DNA from: Aplectana chamaeleonis | Taxonomy: Eukaryota > Nematoda > Chromadorea > Rhabditida > Cosmocercidae | Length of the DNA stretch: 64,000 nucleotides | NCBI GenBank assembly: GCA_029168955.1 | Contig: JAPDOI010000155.1 | Span: 1,240,001 to 1,304,000, forward strand | Direction: 5' to 3' | Shown: positions 11,566 to 21,959 of the stretch, piece by piece | Position numbering within the stretch: the first letter of the stretch is position 1 | Layout of the letters: every line of letters begins with the position of its first letter | Position numbers and translations under genes: made by a program | Notes under the pieces: generated by a model | What the model saw: only the letters and a program-made list of their open reading frames with translations | What the model was told of the DNA's origin: nothing | The model's database searches: none

Positions 11566-11856
11566 CTATAATATATCTTCACTTTCATCTCCACTGCCTT
11601 GAGCAAACCACGGAGGAAAATCTGGAAGTTTCATAAAATATCCCGAGATAGGATTGTTAATAAGGAATGAATTGTCGCCAGACGTGGCTTTCAGACTAAT
11701 GTGTCTGCGACCAGAATCTGCTATGGACCATGCATCAAGCCAATCTCGCATCCAGTCAAGTTTCAGTCTTGAGTTCACTCGTGCGTAACTCAAGTTGGCC
11801 TGAATGAAAATGAGTGAACACATCACAGAGCCGAGAAGCGCTGCGCCAAAATACAT
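11566..11856 (-). CDS. possible 3' exon of an unrecognised gene
   Basis: A 96-codon frame ends with a stop at 11566. It begins with a hydrophobic stretch (FGAALLGSVMCSLIFIQANL) and continues as an ordinary-looking globular sequence (RLKLDWMRDWLDAWSIAD, then PISGYFMKLPDFPPWFAQG) with an acidic tail (GDESEDIL). A possible splice acceptor (TTTTCATTCAG) lies inside at about 11803, which would make only the last ~78 residues exonic. I do not recognise the family, no partner exon was found, and it could be a chance frame. Confidence 0.25.
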   Translation of the reverse strand: MYFGAALLGSVMCSLIFIQANLSYARVNSRLKLDWMRDWLDAWSIADSGRRHISLKATSGDNSFLINNPISGYFMKLPDFPPWFAQGSGDESEDIL

Positions 11857-12354
11857 GAAAGAGGTCTCCGAGAAAGAAAGTGATTCAGGAAAAGAGAGGA
11901 GAAGCTTGCCAGAGGAAAGATATACGTATTATGCATGCGTGCGGTGGCAAAAGAAAGCTGTTCACATTCACTTAAGGAGGGCAATAAGGGGAATGGCGCC
12001 TTAGAAAAACAAAGCAGTTAATTCCGACTGATCCGGCAACCTCGAAATCTTATGCCATTCCAGACGCACGTAGACCTGCAGCAGACACTCATAATGATGA
12101 ATAATCAGGCCCCAAGGAATCAAATCTTCCAGAGGCAATGTTAACCGTTGTCGAATTTTCCACATGAGTCCTCTACGTTGATCAATCTATCTGGGGATGC
12201 CATCCATATTCGATCCTCAATCAGAATCGTAAAGGCTTTTGTTATTATATTGGGTCTATTAAATGACCTGCTAGGCCAGATATTCAAGTCATTGTTTTCA
12301 TTTCCACGGGCTATTTAGGCATCGATTTACTGGGATATAGAAGGCCTGGTTGGC
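11857..12354. other. unassigned sequence
   Basis: Nothing recognised. Confidence 0.4.
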
Positions 12355-12425
12355 CTTTGGCGAGGATTGGAAATCCGACCATGTGCGGCGATAGTGGAGC
12401 CATCTACCACTGCGCTACACGCGCC
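12355..12425 (-). tRNA. tRNA-like sequence, probably not a functional gene
   Basis: On the minus strand there is a good A-box/D-arm (TAGCGCAGTGGTAGATGGC) and, ~35 bases on, a B-box-like stem (GGATTTCCAATCC). GGCG at the start can pair with CGCC at the end, but the acceptor stem has mismatches and I cannot assign an anticodon. It could be a decayed tRNA or a tRNA-derived SINE head. Confidence 0.35.
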
Positions 12426-13510
12426 AGGTGCACCCACGTAGATCAAAACAAGAAAAAAAACTGACTCAGGCAGTCGTAGGGGTAGTACGTCGGCACAATA
12501 GGGAAAGAGATTAGCAGCACACCTGCAGTAGCTACTGCTAACAGCATGAGCTGCTGCCAGTTAGCAGCAGCTCTGCTGTTTGTTGTCAGATTCAGCCCTT
12601 TCGTTTGCCCCGGCACGCGTGTGTTCGGCAGAGCCCTCTCCTAGTGTCTGCTAACACTCTTCTCTATTGATTTGTCCAATACGAATGAACATTGCAGCAT
12701 CCTCTTGTACGGGGCCCCCTAAAGGGGCAATAGCGACCGTTTATCCATATTCGTCACGTTTTTTGCCGAGGACAGGTCATGACATGTTCGGCAGTAAATA
12801 CAGCTTTTTTTCTTTGCCCAGACCATGAAGCGCTCTGCACAGTTGCACCGCGGCGAGTGTCACTGCGGCTGGGAAATGATGGAGAATGTGGGACACCAAG
12901 CAGCGCACGAGGTCGGCATCGTTTCGTGCGAGAGCGACGCGGATACCTCGCAGTGTTTTCGCCTCTGCGACAGCAGCGTCTTACTGAGCGACGCCGATAG
13001 CGAAAGCCGGCGGAAAGTGGTCTCGACCACTTCCATCGCCGGCGTGGAATGCTGCCGTCGATCAAGATTCCTCCATCAATCCGATCTTTCGAAGACCTTT
13101 TTTTTTCAACTTTGGTTTTTCGATTTTTAGTTTTACTAGTTTCTTGGTCCAACGTCGGAAGGTTGTGATTAGTGCTACTACCGCAAACCGTCTGTTAATT
13201 TCGGTACCTCGCAGTATATATTTCAGGGCATAGTCACTTTACTGAACGCAAATTCCAAGGTCGCTTCACAGGTCTCTGAGCGTATTATGTTTTAGAATAT
13301 GTTTCCAGGAATTTCCTGAACTCTTGAAGCATATCAAAGCAATAAAAGCTACTCACAATCAGGGCGAAATGTGATGTTGAATGAATGGGAGCGAACATGA
13401 TGAAACAAAAAAAAACGACGCTAGCGACATTGGCGCAGCAATTGCTCGAAACCCCAAGGCTATCGCTCGGCGGCGAGCTGCCGGTCGTCGCAACTCTGCA
13501 CAGCAGTTAA
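12426..13510. other. unassigned sequence
   Basis: Frames of 132 (minus) and 101 (plus) codons overlap at 12754-13152 but are arginine/serine-rich, low-complexity translations with no recognisable motif. A short stretch (GCGACCGTTTATCCATA, about 12731) recurs inverted near 13890, possibly marking the edges of a decayed element. Confidence 0.35.
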
Positions 13511-13778
13511 GGGGGAACCATACTTACATCGCGCGACCAAAATCGCGCACGATGTGGCTAGCTCTGCTATGTACATCACGCCAACACGTCGCAGTGCAAC
13601 TGCGCGAAAAGCTATGATTTGAACGCGATGTGTGCACGATGCCATCGCGCAGAGCAGCAGCCATGAAAACGCCGCGTGCGACGGCTGGCCTCACCGCGAC
13701 TAATCGATTCCTTTGTCGCGTGACAGTGCTAGATCACCCTTCTGAGTGCGATAGCATCGCTCCAGGTATGGTTCCCCC
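13511..13778. mobile_element. MITE with TAA target duplication
   Basis: The ends are GGGGGAACCATAC and, inverted from the right, GGGGGAACCATACC. TAA occurs directly on both sides (13508-13510 and 13779-13781). A 3-bp TWA duplication is characteristic of PIF/Harbinger elements. The interior is rich in GCGCGA words and non-coding. Confidence 0.75.
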
Positions 13779-13781
13779 TAA

Positions 13782-14974
13782 GTGAAGACTGTCGGGCAAC
13801 TGAACTGCAGTTAGCCCAACGCGTGCTGATTACGCACAAAGATGGGACATGGAAACATAATGAAAGTGGTAGAACACATCCGAACACGTATGGATAAACG
13901 GTCGCTGCTGCCTAATTAGGTTTTCTGCTCTTGTACGACGGCAGCGGGTATATAAGGGGGCCAGTCTCACTGAGGGGGCTGCCAGCCGTTTGATGGTGGT
14001 TTGATAAGGTGACCTTGCGTCACTTTCTGGACGTCAATTTTTGATACTGAGTAGATGGTGCCCATGGCTCATCGCGATGGAAGCCTCCTCGTTCTGGACT
14101 GTGGCGAAGATGATGTCCTTGCTGCGGTCCGTGACTAGGATCATACCCAACACCGCTAAACAGGGTGGTAGACCGAATTCTCTCTCCGTTTGCAGTGCAG
14201 GCTGAACCGAGGGGTCGAACCCCATCATACGTTGGCAGCATATGCAGCCGCTAGCCACAGCTTCTGCTGACAACGAGGAGTTGTATCCGACGTTTGCTCT
14301 GGGGTAGAACCACTTTTGTGCCAACGTGCTACCACGACTGCCTGATGATGAATGTCTGATTCTGACCAAGTCGACGACAACAGGTTAATCTCATAACAAT
14401 GAGTGACCTTGAGTAGAGTGATTCTGGCGGGGTGTACGTGGCCGAGGTGCGAAAGTACTTGTCGGTGAGTAATGTATACATCTTCCTTTTACCCTGTTGG
14501 CTTTTTCTCCGTTGTCCACCTTAGGCCCACGTCGTCGTTGGATGATAGTCCGTAGTCCCACCTAGTCCTACTCGTTCGATATGCAAGTAAAACACGCAGA
14601 ACGTGGACAAAAAATGTCTTTCGATTCTGCCTCGTTGGTCGTCATAGTCCCTCTCAGTCCCAGTCAATGTTATCACTGACAACACTGCGACAGACTGTCG
14701 AGCGAGGCCTAGACTAGCTGATTGGACGACCCAAAAGGAAATACGTCACACCATCGCAAAACTATGATGGGGGCGTCCCCCGTGCACTCCTTGGCGACTA
14801 CATGCTCGAAATCACGAGAAGGTGCAGTCTGGGACGAGAGAACGAGGCTAGGCTAGGATCATACTTCCAGCGACGAGTGACGCGACGCATTGTTTACCAT
14901 CATTGTTGTTTTACCAACCTCTATATGCTTGATATACACTGTTGGTACCACTGGTTGCGAAAAGTATGACCCCG
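13782..14974. other. unassigned; one partial MITE end near 14850
   Basis: Mostly unrecognised. At 14850-14892 there is one end of the GC-rich repeat described at 40376 (GGATCATACTTCCAGCGACG). Minus frames at 14020-14369 contain a faint WFYP motif reminiscent of RTE endonuclease linkers, too weak to call. Confidence 0.3.
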
Positions 14975-15075
14975 GTCTAATCCAGTTAGGACCCTCTCGT
15001 AAATCCATCTCCTAGTGGGGAAGACATGAACCGGATCGCTAGAGGGTACATGTATAGAGGGTCCTAAATGGATTA
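14975..15075. mobile_element. short palindromic element
   Basis: Inverted ends share TAATCCAGTTAGGACCCTCT and, from the right, TAATCCATTTAGGACCCTCT. The total length is about 100 bp, MITE-like. Confidence 0.6.
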
Positions 15076-16154
15076 GTCATGTTTACTGTTCCAGACTACA
15101 TCGTTTTCCTGCATCCGACTCTTTGGCGGCAGGTAGAGACTATCCGGCGGAATGCAGTCGTCTAATTTTGAACTTATCAATGGAACAGCGAAGGGAAATA
15201 TATACTTCTCCTAATATTAGAGTATGTGCTCGGATTCCTGGATGCGGTGGGGGTCAATCACGGCTTCCAAGCTCGGAAAATAGGTAATAAATGAAAAAGG
15301 TAGGGAAGTTCCATAGCATTTGAAGCCAAATAGTCAAATGGTACCCTGAACGTGACACATTTTGATGTGAACAGGGGATCGAAAGGCATAGCTCACGAAG
15401 CAACGTGTATGCTCTACGCGGTAAACGCTCCTCTATTGGACGGCAGCAGAAGGCGGTTCATGAGATGACATCCTGCTGTCGACAACTGAGACTGAGATTG
15501 CCTGAAGAGAAATAGCTACTGCAAAAGCACAAGCGCCTCACTCTGCAGCTATCGAGTAAAGTATTGGAAACGTGGAGAATAAGAAAAGCATGCACACAAC
15601 TAAGTTTGGGTGAGCCAATCATCCTACATAAAGGAAAAAGCTTCACCTACAATAGGTCAATGCTCGCCATTAAATTCTCGCGCGAAGCTGACTACTATGA
15701 AAGGCACTCAGAAAAAGAATAAGGAAGAAAAAGTATTCGTATTCTTCTTCATCCCTAGCATTGTACTCTAAGTGCGTCACGGAATACAGTAATCACGAGA
15801 CTACTGAAATTAAATATCTACTTGAATGACATCAAATCCTTCCCAATCGTTGAGGGGGACGGAGGCAAAAAGTTTAAAGCCCTTTCTCGATTCAATTAAT
15901 GTTGAAATGCCTACTCTCTGTATTTACTCTGCTCGTTTCAAGAGAGGTATAGTGTTTCCCAGATAACACCCAATTGTTTAGGGCTTAACAAAAAAAGGGA
16001 GCGGTGGTTGTTAAGGCGATGCGCTAACTGAGAAACTAAAGAACTCATTGATTGTGACGTTTAGGGAGATTGGAACAAATTTTGTATTTACGAGTGCAGC
16101 TCAGTCAACAATAGTATGTTGTACGCCTGATAGAGTACAAAGTGTGCAACACAC
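15076..16154. other. unassigned sequence
   Basis: No gene, array or RNA recognised. Confidence 0.4.
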
Positions 16155-16360
16155 TGACATGATTTTATTTATTTAGGTACGCTGTATAAGACACACGCTT
16201 AAAAAGAAAAAAAAAAAAAACTCGAATGAATAAACATGAGCTCAGATACGCAAAAAACGCCTATGATTTCAGCAAGAGTTTGGCCATTCCCCGCTTGAAT
16301 GTTATCATTGAACTGGAAGTGAGTGTGCTTTACTGACACGAAGATACGCTGAACCCGCCC

Positions 16361-16738
16361 TTACTGTGAAGAATTTGCATCTAATTGTGGTTTTCGGCCT
16401 CGCAAATGATATTTTCCTCTCCCACCTCGTGTTTTCGAGAGGACTATACTGAAGAAGTGTGAAAATTTAGCACCAGACATCCCGTTCAAAAGCTTGTGCA
16501 CCATACAAATGTCAAACAATTCACGCCGTGACTCGAGGTTCGCTATGTTGAAATATTGGTTCCGAATCCTGGCATTTGGAATTTTAGAGTACAGAAACCC
16601 TCCACGCCGTATTAATATCTTTCTGGTAAAGTTGTTCTGCACCTTCTCTAGGAGAGTGATGTCTTTTTTCTTGTACGGAGAGAAGACAACCGTACCATTT
16701 TCAACAAGCGGACGAACGTAAACCTTGTACACTCTCAA
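16361..16738 (-). pseudogene. CR1-like ORF2, C-terminal region
   Basis: A 125-codon frame reads VYKVYVRPLVENGTVVFSP, then LLEKVQNNFTRKILIR and LESRRELFDICMVHKLLNG. These are the conserved blocks that follow the palm and thumb in CR1/Jockey reverse transcriptases. It overlaps the upstream frame by 38 bases, so a frameshift separates it from the catalytic part. Related C-terminal blocks occur at 22119-22700 and 27585-28130. Function of this region in the family is not well defined. Confidence 0.8.
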
Positions 16739-17600
16739 AGGACGCTACTGTCTTTTGTAGTGAGAGCCTTAAAATTTGATAGGTACGGTTGTGAGCCCTT
16801 TTGTACAACTCTTTGTAATGAGAATTGAAATCAAGTTTCTCATCATACAAGAAACCGAGATCCTTGATTTGGCTGACTCTCTCAATACCCTGGGCATCTA
16901 TATTATACGAAGTGGGCAGCACGGAAGAACCAATACGCATCCAGAAAGACTTTCCGGGAGAAATCGGAATCTGCCATGTCTTTGACCATGCTTGTAAACG
17001 ATCTATAGCTGTTTGCAAGCGCTCTGTATCAAGAAGGGTAGAGACCTCCCTGTAAATTTTTAGGTCGTCGGCATATTGTTTACAAACGACCCCATTTTTG
17101 TGCAAAATATTACCCAGATCAGCAGAAAAAATGTTAAAGAGTATCGGCGACAGTACACCTCCTTGTGGCACTCCACTTTTGACCTCGAAAACATTCGACA
17201 AAGTCGAATTTATGCGAACTTGGAACGTTCTTCCAGTCAAAAACTCTTTGATCCATTTCCATACATTTTCATGGAAACCGAGCTTTTCCAGTACGTGAAT
17301 GAGCTTTTTGTGGCTAACTTTATCGAATGCTTTAGCAAAATCTACATAGATCACGTCAACACTTTTTCTGGCATCTAAAGCTAATGTCCAATCTTCAAGA
17401 GTCTCCAGCATATTTGTCGTAACTGATTTCCCACCAACAAACCCATGTTGACATGGAGGAATGAGATTATTTAGCTCTATATGCTTGAGGATGTGGGACT
17501 TTAAAATTTTCTCAAAAAGCCTGCAGAACAGAGAAGTTATACTGATTGGCCTGTAGTTTCCGGGATCATGGGACGGTTCCTTTTTCAGGAGAGGAGTGAT
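16701..17600 (-). pseudogene. CR1-like ORF2, reverse transcriptase core
   Basis: The 236-codon frame (17411-16701) carries, in order, VDFAKAFDKVSHKKL (first catalytic Asp), GVPQGGVLSPILFNIF and KQYADDLKIY (the YADD catalytic pair, residues 113-116). The same frame stays open upstream to about 17600, adding NYRPISITSLFCRLFEKIL and QHGFVGGKS, the finger motifs. All key residues of an active reverse transcriptase are visible, but frameshifts at about 17610 and 16720 cut it off from the endonuclease and C-terminal parts. It would have copied element RNA at a nicked target. Confidence 0.85.
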
Positions 17601-18331
17601 GTAGGAGTGTTTCCAAAGTCGAGGACCTCGGAAAGGCTCATCGACTGATTGAATATGTACGATAATGGATAGGCAATTACATGCGCAACGTTCTTAACAA
17701 ATATAAAAGGGATTTTATCAGGAGTGAATGAATAAGAATTAGGCCATTTCATCAAGTGTTCATAGATCGTGATTTCATCAAAATAAGGAAAGTCGTGCAT
17801 TGGAAATTGATGAGGGACGCTAGACTCAGGAAGAAAGCCATCATCTTCAGAAAACACTTTGCTAAACTCGAGCCCTAATGCATTAGCCCTATCATGATCA
17901 TTCAACAAAGTCGATCCATTCTGCTTCAGAGCACCAAAATGTGATTTGGAACTAAGTCTGCTTTTCATAAATTTGTAAAAACGTTGCTTCTGTTTCGACT
18001 CTATGATATTTTTCTCGACGTTTCTGGTGTATTTCATTAGCTGTTCTGCAAACTTTTTAGAAAAGCTTTTGTACTCAGCCCAATCACCGGATAGTTTGGC
18101 ATAACGAAGAAGACATTCCCTGTGATCCGACATATTGCGGAGATGAAGTGGGAGGTTAGATTTGCTGGGATAAACCCAAGCCCAAGGAATAAACATATCA
18201 ATAACATGCTCAAGAATGGCGAGGAACATCATGTACTTTTCGTCAACTGATGAAGCCGACTCGAACGAGTCGACCCACGCAATGTTGTACAAATATAGCG
18301 AAATAGAAGTGAAGTCGCCTTTGCTGAACAA
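17585..18331 (-). pseudogene. CR1-like ORF2, endonuclease-RT linker
   Basis: A 248-codon frame has no catalytic motif but corresponds in position and character to the linker before the fingers. It includes LRNMSDHRECLLRYAKLSGD, a Lys/Arg-rich helix, then KSRLSSKSHFGALKQNG and PFIFVKNVAHVIAYPLSYIFNQSM, which leads into the RT. It ends in a frameshift where the proline-rich start of the RT fingers should follow. Confidence 0.75.
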
Positions 18332-18432
18332 TCGTTTGCGAATCGGGGACGTTCAATACCATTACCGCGGATATCAAAAGAAACGCTCCTGTGGTCGCTG
18401 TCGCCAACTGGTGAATTGACTGGAGACATTAC

Positions 18433-19000
18433 TTAGAAAATCTTCCCCATTTGAAAATAATAAATCCAGAATGTTCTCCCTCGAGTAGGTTCCAAACCGA
18501 ATTGTTTGAAATCGTGGCTGCTGATAACTTCAGAAAAAGTATCCGTGAAACAGGTCTGCTCGTTCCACCCTGCCCAATCGACTTCAGGAAAATTGAAATC
18601 GCCAATCAAAATTGCAGGATATTCTGTAGTCGCGAGATCACTCAGTATTTTAGTCAGCTCTTCAGTTATAGCCATAGCGGCAGAGGGTGGTCTGTAAACT
18701 AAAACTATTCTGAAGCACAAGTCACCATGAAAGATGTCTACTGCTAAAATTTCGTATCCATTGACAACTGAATCAGAAAAACCACAGAATGCGATAAAGT
18801 GCTTCTAAGAAAAATTGCCACCCCACCACCAGACCTCCGACTTCGATCGCAGCGTAGAATGGCGTACTCTTTTATCCAATCGTCAAGCATGGAAGGAATG
18901 GAGTGAATAGATTTAAGCCATGTCTCAGAAAAAGATACAAATCATATTTACTACCAAGATGAAGATTTAGTTCAATGTAGTTTTAGGAAAGACCTCAAGT
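18433..19000 (-). pseudogene. CR1-like ORF2, AP-type endonuclease remnant
   Basis: The frame 18720-18433 reads FRIVLVYRPPSA, then PAILIGDFNFPEVDWAGW and a region ending FGLEPTRGR. GDFNFPEVDW is the catalytic Asp/Asn block of LINE AP-like endonucleases. Further upstream, in shifted frames to about 19000, pieces equivalent to MLDDWI, RCDRSRRSGGGVA and NGYEIL can be read. The His-containing SDH block expected near 18400 is partly recognisable as DSDHRSVSFD in another frame (18429-18229). It nicks target DNA in intact elements; this copy is broken by several frameshifts. Confidence 0.8.
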
Positions 19001-19074
19001 TAGCGTAAAAACACGAAAGAGATAATACCGGAATTGAAAGGTTAGAACCGGATTGACCCGAAGGGTCTATTTCC

Positions 19075-19518
19075 CTAAAAACCACTCTGAACAAAACCTG
19101 AGGCATTTGAGTTCGGATTCAATATTTCACAAGAATGAGGACGTTGCCCATAGGAATTACTGGGCAAAATAGCAATACTCGGCGAGACAACAGCTTGAAC
19201 TTGAGAAGCAACAGGACAAGGATCGTTATGCGTCACTGACTGCAGATTGAATGGATTATTGGAAAGTAGACCGCGTCTGCGCCTCCTTTCCTGCTCAGTG
19301 AGAGATTCCCGTAGGAATAACCCACCACCAGCAAAAGATTTGAGCCACGATGCACGAGTAACAGCAAGATTTTGATGGAATGTAGACGGATATTCTGCTT
19401 GCCGAAAAAAAGGCATTTTAGAGCCATGGTAAGCCCTAATGACCCTTCTGAGAAGTTCTGAGGACGGTGGGCGGATCGCTGCGCTGATTGGTTCTATTGT
19501 CGACGTGAAGTGAAACAA
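19075..19518 (-). pseudogene. possible CR1-like ORF1 C-terminal remnant
   Basis: A 147-codon frame lies directly upstream of the endonuclease. It contains LFLRESLTEQERRRRRGLL, like the (F/I)xRxxLTxxERxxxR segment that closes ORF1 proteins of many CR1-type LINEs, followed by a low-complexity Pro/Ser/Asn tail. Position and this motif support ORF1, but no RNA-binding domain or zinc knuckle is visible. Confidence 0.45.
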
Positions 19519-20143
19519 TCAAGTTCGGAACGGTTCGCTGCGTTGAGAGAGAACCGTTTGGTGAACGGGAATCGTGGCCCGCCGCTGTCGCGGGCTGTGG
19601 CCTAGCGGTGGTGAGGCACGATACACGCACTGTGTTACCCAGCTTCGAGACCCGCCAACTGAATGGCTTTTGCAGTGCAACGGAATTCCTAGGCTCGTAT
19701 CAGGAAGAGAAAGCAACTATATGGATGGAGTGTGCAGAATGTAGCACTGGCAAGAATGTTAGCCACTACGTCAACAGTTTAGGTTCGTGTCCGTTTTTAG
19801 GCAATCCTTGGTATCAACTCAATTAGTGTCGCGCACTGCTATTTTGCAGCACTCCAGCAAACTGATGACTCAAGTCCGTCTGACGTCATCCGAACTTAGG
19901 AAACCATCAGGTATTGCGACAAGGCCCTTGCCTGCCATCCTTCGGCATGCGTGTTCGCATGTTGACACGCGGCTGTAGGCGCAAGAGTCAGACTATTTTA
20001 GTCAGGCTGTCAGAGCCATGATCATCCTCCCGGGATTGAAGTCAGTTCTCAGGGACTCCCTTCAAAAGCCAGAACACTGCGCGAAATAATATACCTCATG
20101 CTACTAACAATAAGACATCCAGTGCTAGCGTACTACTTTAAAC
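19519..20143. other. unassigned sequence
   Basis: Nothing recognised. Confidence 0.4.
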
Positions 20144-20306
20144 TAGTAGGTTGATGCAAAAGTTTCCGGACTTTTCATGACCTTGAATAAAAAATATTTA
20201 TTCCAAAAACAAACAAGGCTCACCCAACAAAATGATTTCTATCACATTCAAGGATCATTCGCTACCTATTCGGCAGATCATGAATGCCCGATGCGTAGAA
20301 CTCTGG

Positions 20307-20606
20307 CTATTTCGAGTCGAAGTATTCTTCTAGGGTCATTTTGACTTTGTCATCGTTAGTGAACTGTTTTCCATCCAGGAAGTGCTGCATCGAGCGGAAC
20401 AGATGGTAGTCGGAAGGGGCAAGATCTGGGCTATAGGGAGGGCGAGGAAGAACTTCCCGTCGCCCTGGAATGAACACTGTTCGCCTTCTTCGCGACAATG
20501 CTCGGACACACGTATCTCGGATAATCCGACAGAAACTGCTGGACCTGGGCTGAGAAATCTTCCTCACCGTCCATATAGCCCAGATCATGCCCCTTCCGAC
20601 TACCAT
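20307..20606 (-). pseudogene. mariner transposase C-terminal fragment, left arm
   Basis: A 99-codon frame contains PPYSPDLAPSDYHLFRSMQH, then FLDGKQFTNDDKVKMTLEEY and FDSK. SPDLAPSD holds the third Asp of the mariner catalytic triad. The N-terminal helix-turn-helix and the first two aspartates are missing. It is the mirror image of the right-arm fragment. Confidence 0.8.
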
Positions 20607-20789
20607 CTGTTACGCTCGATGCAGCACTCCATGGTTGGAAAACAGTTCACTAACGATGACGAAGTCGAAATGGCTCTAGAAGAATACTTCGACTCGAAAC
20701 AGCCAGAGTTCTACGCGTCGGAAATTCATGATCTGCAAATTCGGTGGCGAAGGATCCTTGAATGTGATGGAAATTATTTCGTTGGGTGA
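20560..20789 (+). pseudogene. mariner transposase C-terminal fragment, right arm
   Basis: The relevant part of a 135-codon frame reads RPYSPDHAPSDYHLLRSMQH, then GKQFTNDDEVEMALEEYFDS and the full C-terminus ending ILECDGNYFVG before a stop. It extends further toward the natural C-terminus than the left arm. In the third-Asp region, Leu is replaced by His. Confidence 0.8.
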
Positions 20790-20940
20790 GCCTTGTTTGT
20801 TTTTTTGAAACAAATGTTTTTTTATTCAAAGTCTTGGAATGTCCGGAAACTTTTGCATAAACCTAATAGAATCAGAGATGGGCTGTCATTTCGGATTAGT
20901 GGGTACGAGTATGCACTCCCCTATCTCGGAACCGTTTTGA

Positions 20941-21359
20941 AGGCACAGTCCAACCTCAGGGGTAAAATTTGGTATTATAGTCCGCCCACCGTTAATAGCA
21001 ACCCGATCTCAATTCAATCAAATAAAAGAGAAATTACAGGGAAAAATTCGGCCCCGCCCCTAATACCCCAAAAGCCCGACCGAGCACACCGCCCCAGAAA
21101 GAAATCCAAGAGCTTTGCTTTTGTACATTTTGCCTTTAAACATCGCCGCTCTGAACAATTTTTCCGTCTGCAAAGATTTCGGTTCTCTATTCGGACCGGT
21201 ACGCTTAATTATGCTTTTGGGGCATTGTGGGCGTAGCGGACATTTTCTCTGTAATTTCTCTCTTATTTGATCGAATTTAGATCTCGCGTTTGAAAGGGTT
21301 GCTATACACGGTGGGCAGACTATAATATAAAATTTTACCTCTGAGGTTGGACTGTGCCT
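20941..21359 (+). mobile_element. TTAA-group MITE, subfamily D
   Basis: Ends AGGCACAGTCCAACCTCAG and, inverted, AGGCACAGTCCAACCTCAG are identical over 19 bases. Flanks are TTGA and TCAA. The second copy is at 52424-52899. Non-coding. Confidence 0.85.
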
Positions 21360-21618
21360 TCAAGAACTCTGTCTTGGAAACCATAATTGGCTGCTTTCCC
21401 ACTAATTGAGCACTTCCGCAGTTTCGACGTCCTTCAATAACTGGGTCTATGAAAAACAATTGATTGGGGAAAGTTCAGTCGAGTCTCACAAAGAATCACA
21501 TGAAAGGCCATTTTCGCGGAGGAGAAAAACCTGAAGCGAATTAGATGAAAAAGAGTGGGATAAGCCTGAAACGAATTATATGGAAACCACAAGGTAGCTG
21601 AGTTGAACGCAAAACTCA

Positions 21619-21690
21619 GATGTCAGGCAGGACTCAAACCTGCATTGCACGCTTTCCGGGCGAGAGTGTTACCATTACACCACCGACACC
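21619..21690 (-). tRNA. tRNA-like gene or pseudogene
   Basis: On the minus strand the sequence starts GGTGTCG and ends TGACATC, which can pair over seven positions with two G-T pairs. It has a D-arm (TGGTGTAATGGTAACAC), an anticodon stem-loop CTCGC/CCGGAAA/GCGTG with one mismatch, and a T-arm GCAGG-TTTGAGT-CCTGC. The loop would give anticodon GGA (serine), yet there is no long variable arm and base 33 is C rather than T, so decoding identity is doubtful. The B-box (GGTTTGAGTCC) is close to consensus. Confidence 0.5.
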
Positions 21691-21959
21691 CCGTTCTGCA
21701 TCACTCAGCTATTCACACATGAACTGTGTGGGCACAACAGCAATCACCCGATGACGGGTATGATCTGGTAAGCACAAATCGGCATTAAATCCAGTTAAGC
21801 TGAGGCCCCCCCCCATTATATACCATGCCATAATAAGGCATCAAATATTCAAAACATCAAAATTATATGGAAACCTCTGAAGCGGCCTGGAATAAACTTG
21901 TTGGAAGGGGTTTCAGGACCACTCCGCCTCCCAGAGTTCGAATGTGCTAGGCTGTGATT

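Larger units (their letters stand above)
16155..19518 (-). mobile_element. CR1-like LINE, decayed copy
   Basis: Reading on the minus strand there is a possible ORF1 tail (19518-19075), an AP-type endonuclease (about 19000-18433), a linker (18331-17585), a reverse transcriptase (17600-16701) and a C-terminal region (16738-16361). A 3' untranslated region follows and ends near 16155 in TAAATAAATAAAAT. The same AATA-type tail ends the CR1 fragment at 28700. The order and motifs fit the CR1/Jockey group. At least three frameshifts make it inactive. The 5' end is not defined. Confidence 0.8.
20146..20866. mobile_element. mariner-derived fold-back element
   Basis: Ends read GTAGGTTGATGCAAAAGTTT and, from the right, TTAGGTTTATGCAAAAGTTT, with TA on both sides (20144-20145, 20867-20868). 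These are mariner-type termini. Both arms encode the same 3' part of a mariner transposase: minus strand 20606-20307 and plus strand ~20560-20789. Each has PYSPD(L/H)APSDYHL, the third catalytic Asp region of the DD34D triad, then GKQFTNDD and EEYFDSK. The 5' half of the gene is missing. It looks like an inverted duplication of the element's 3' end, mobile only in trans if at all. Confidence 0.85.

Noticed and set aside
12754..13152. Overlapping 132- and 101-codon frames as a small basic protein
   Set aside because: Low-complexity Arg/Ser-rich translations on both strands, no initiation or splice context.
14020..14369. RTE endonuclease fragment
   Set aside because: Only a WFYP-like match to the linker seen in the intact RTE; too short and frame-broken to support.
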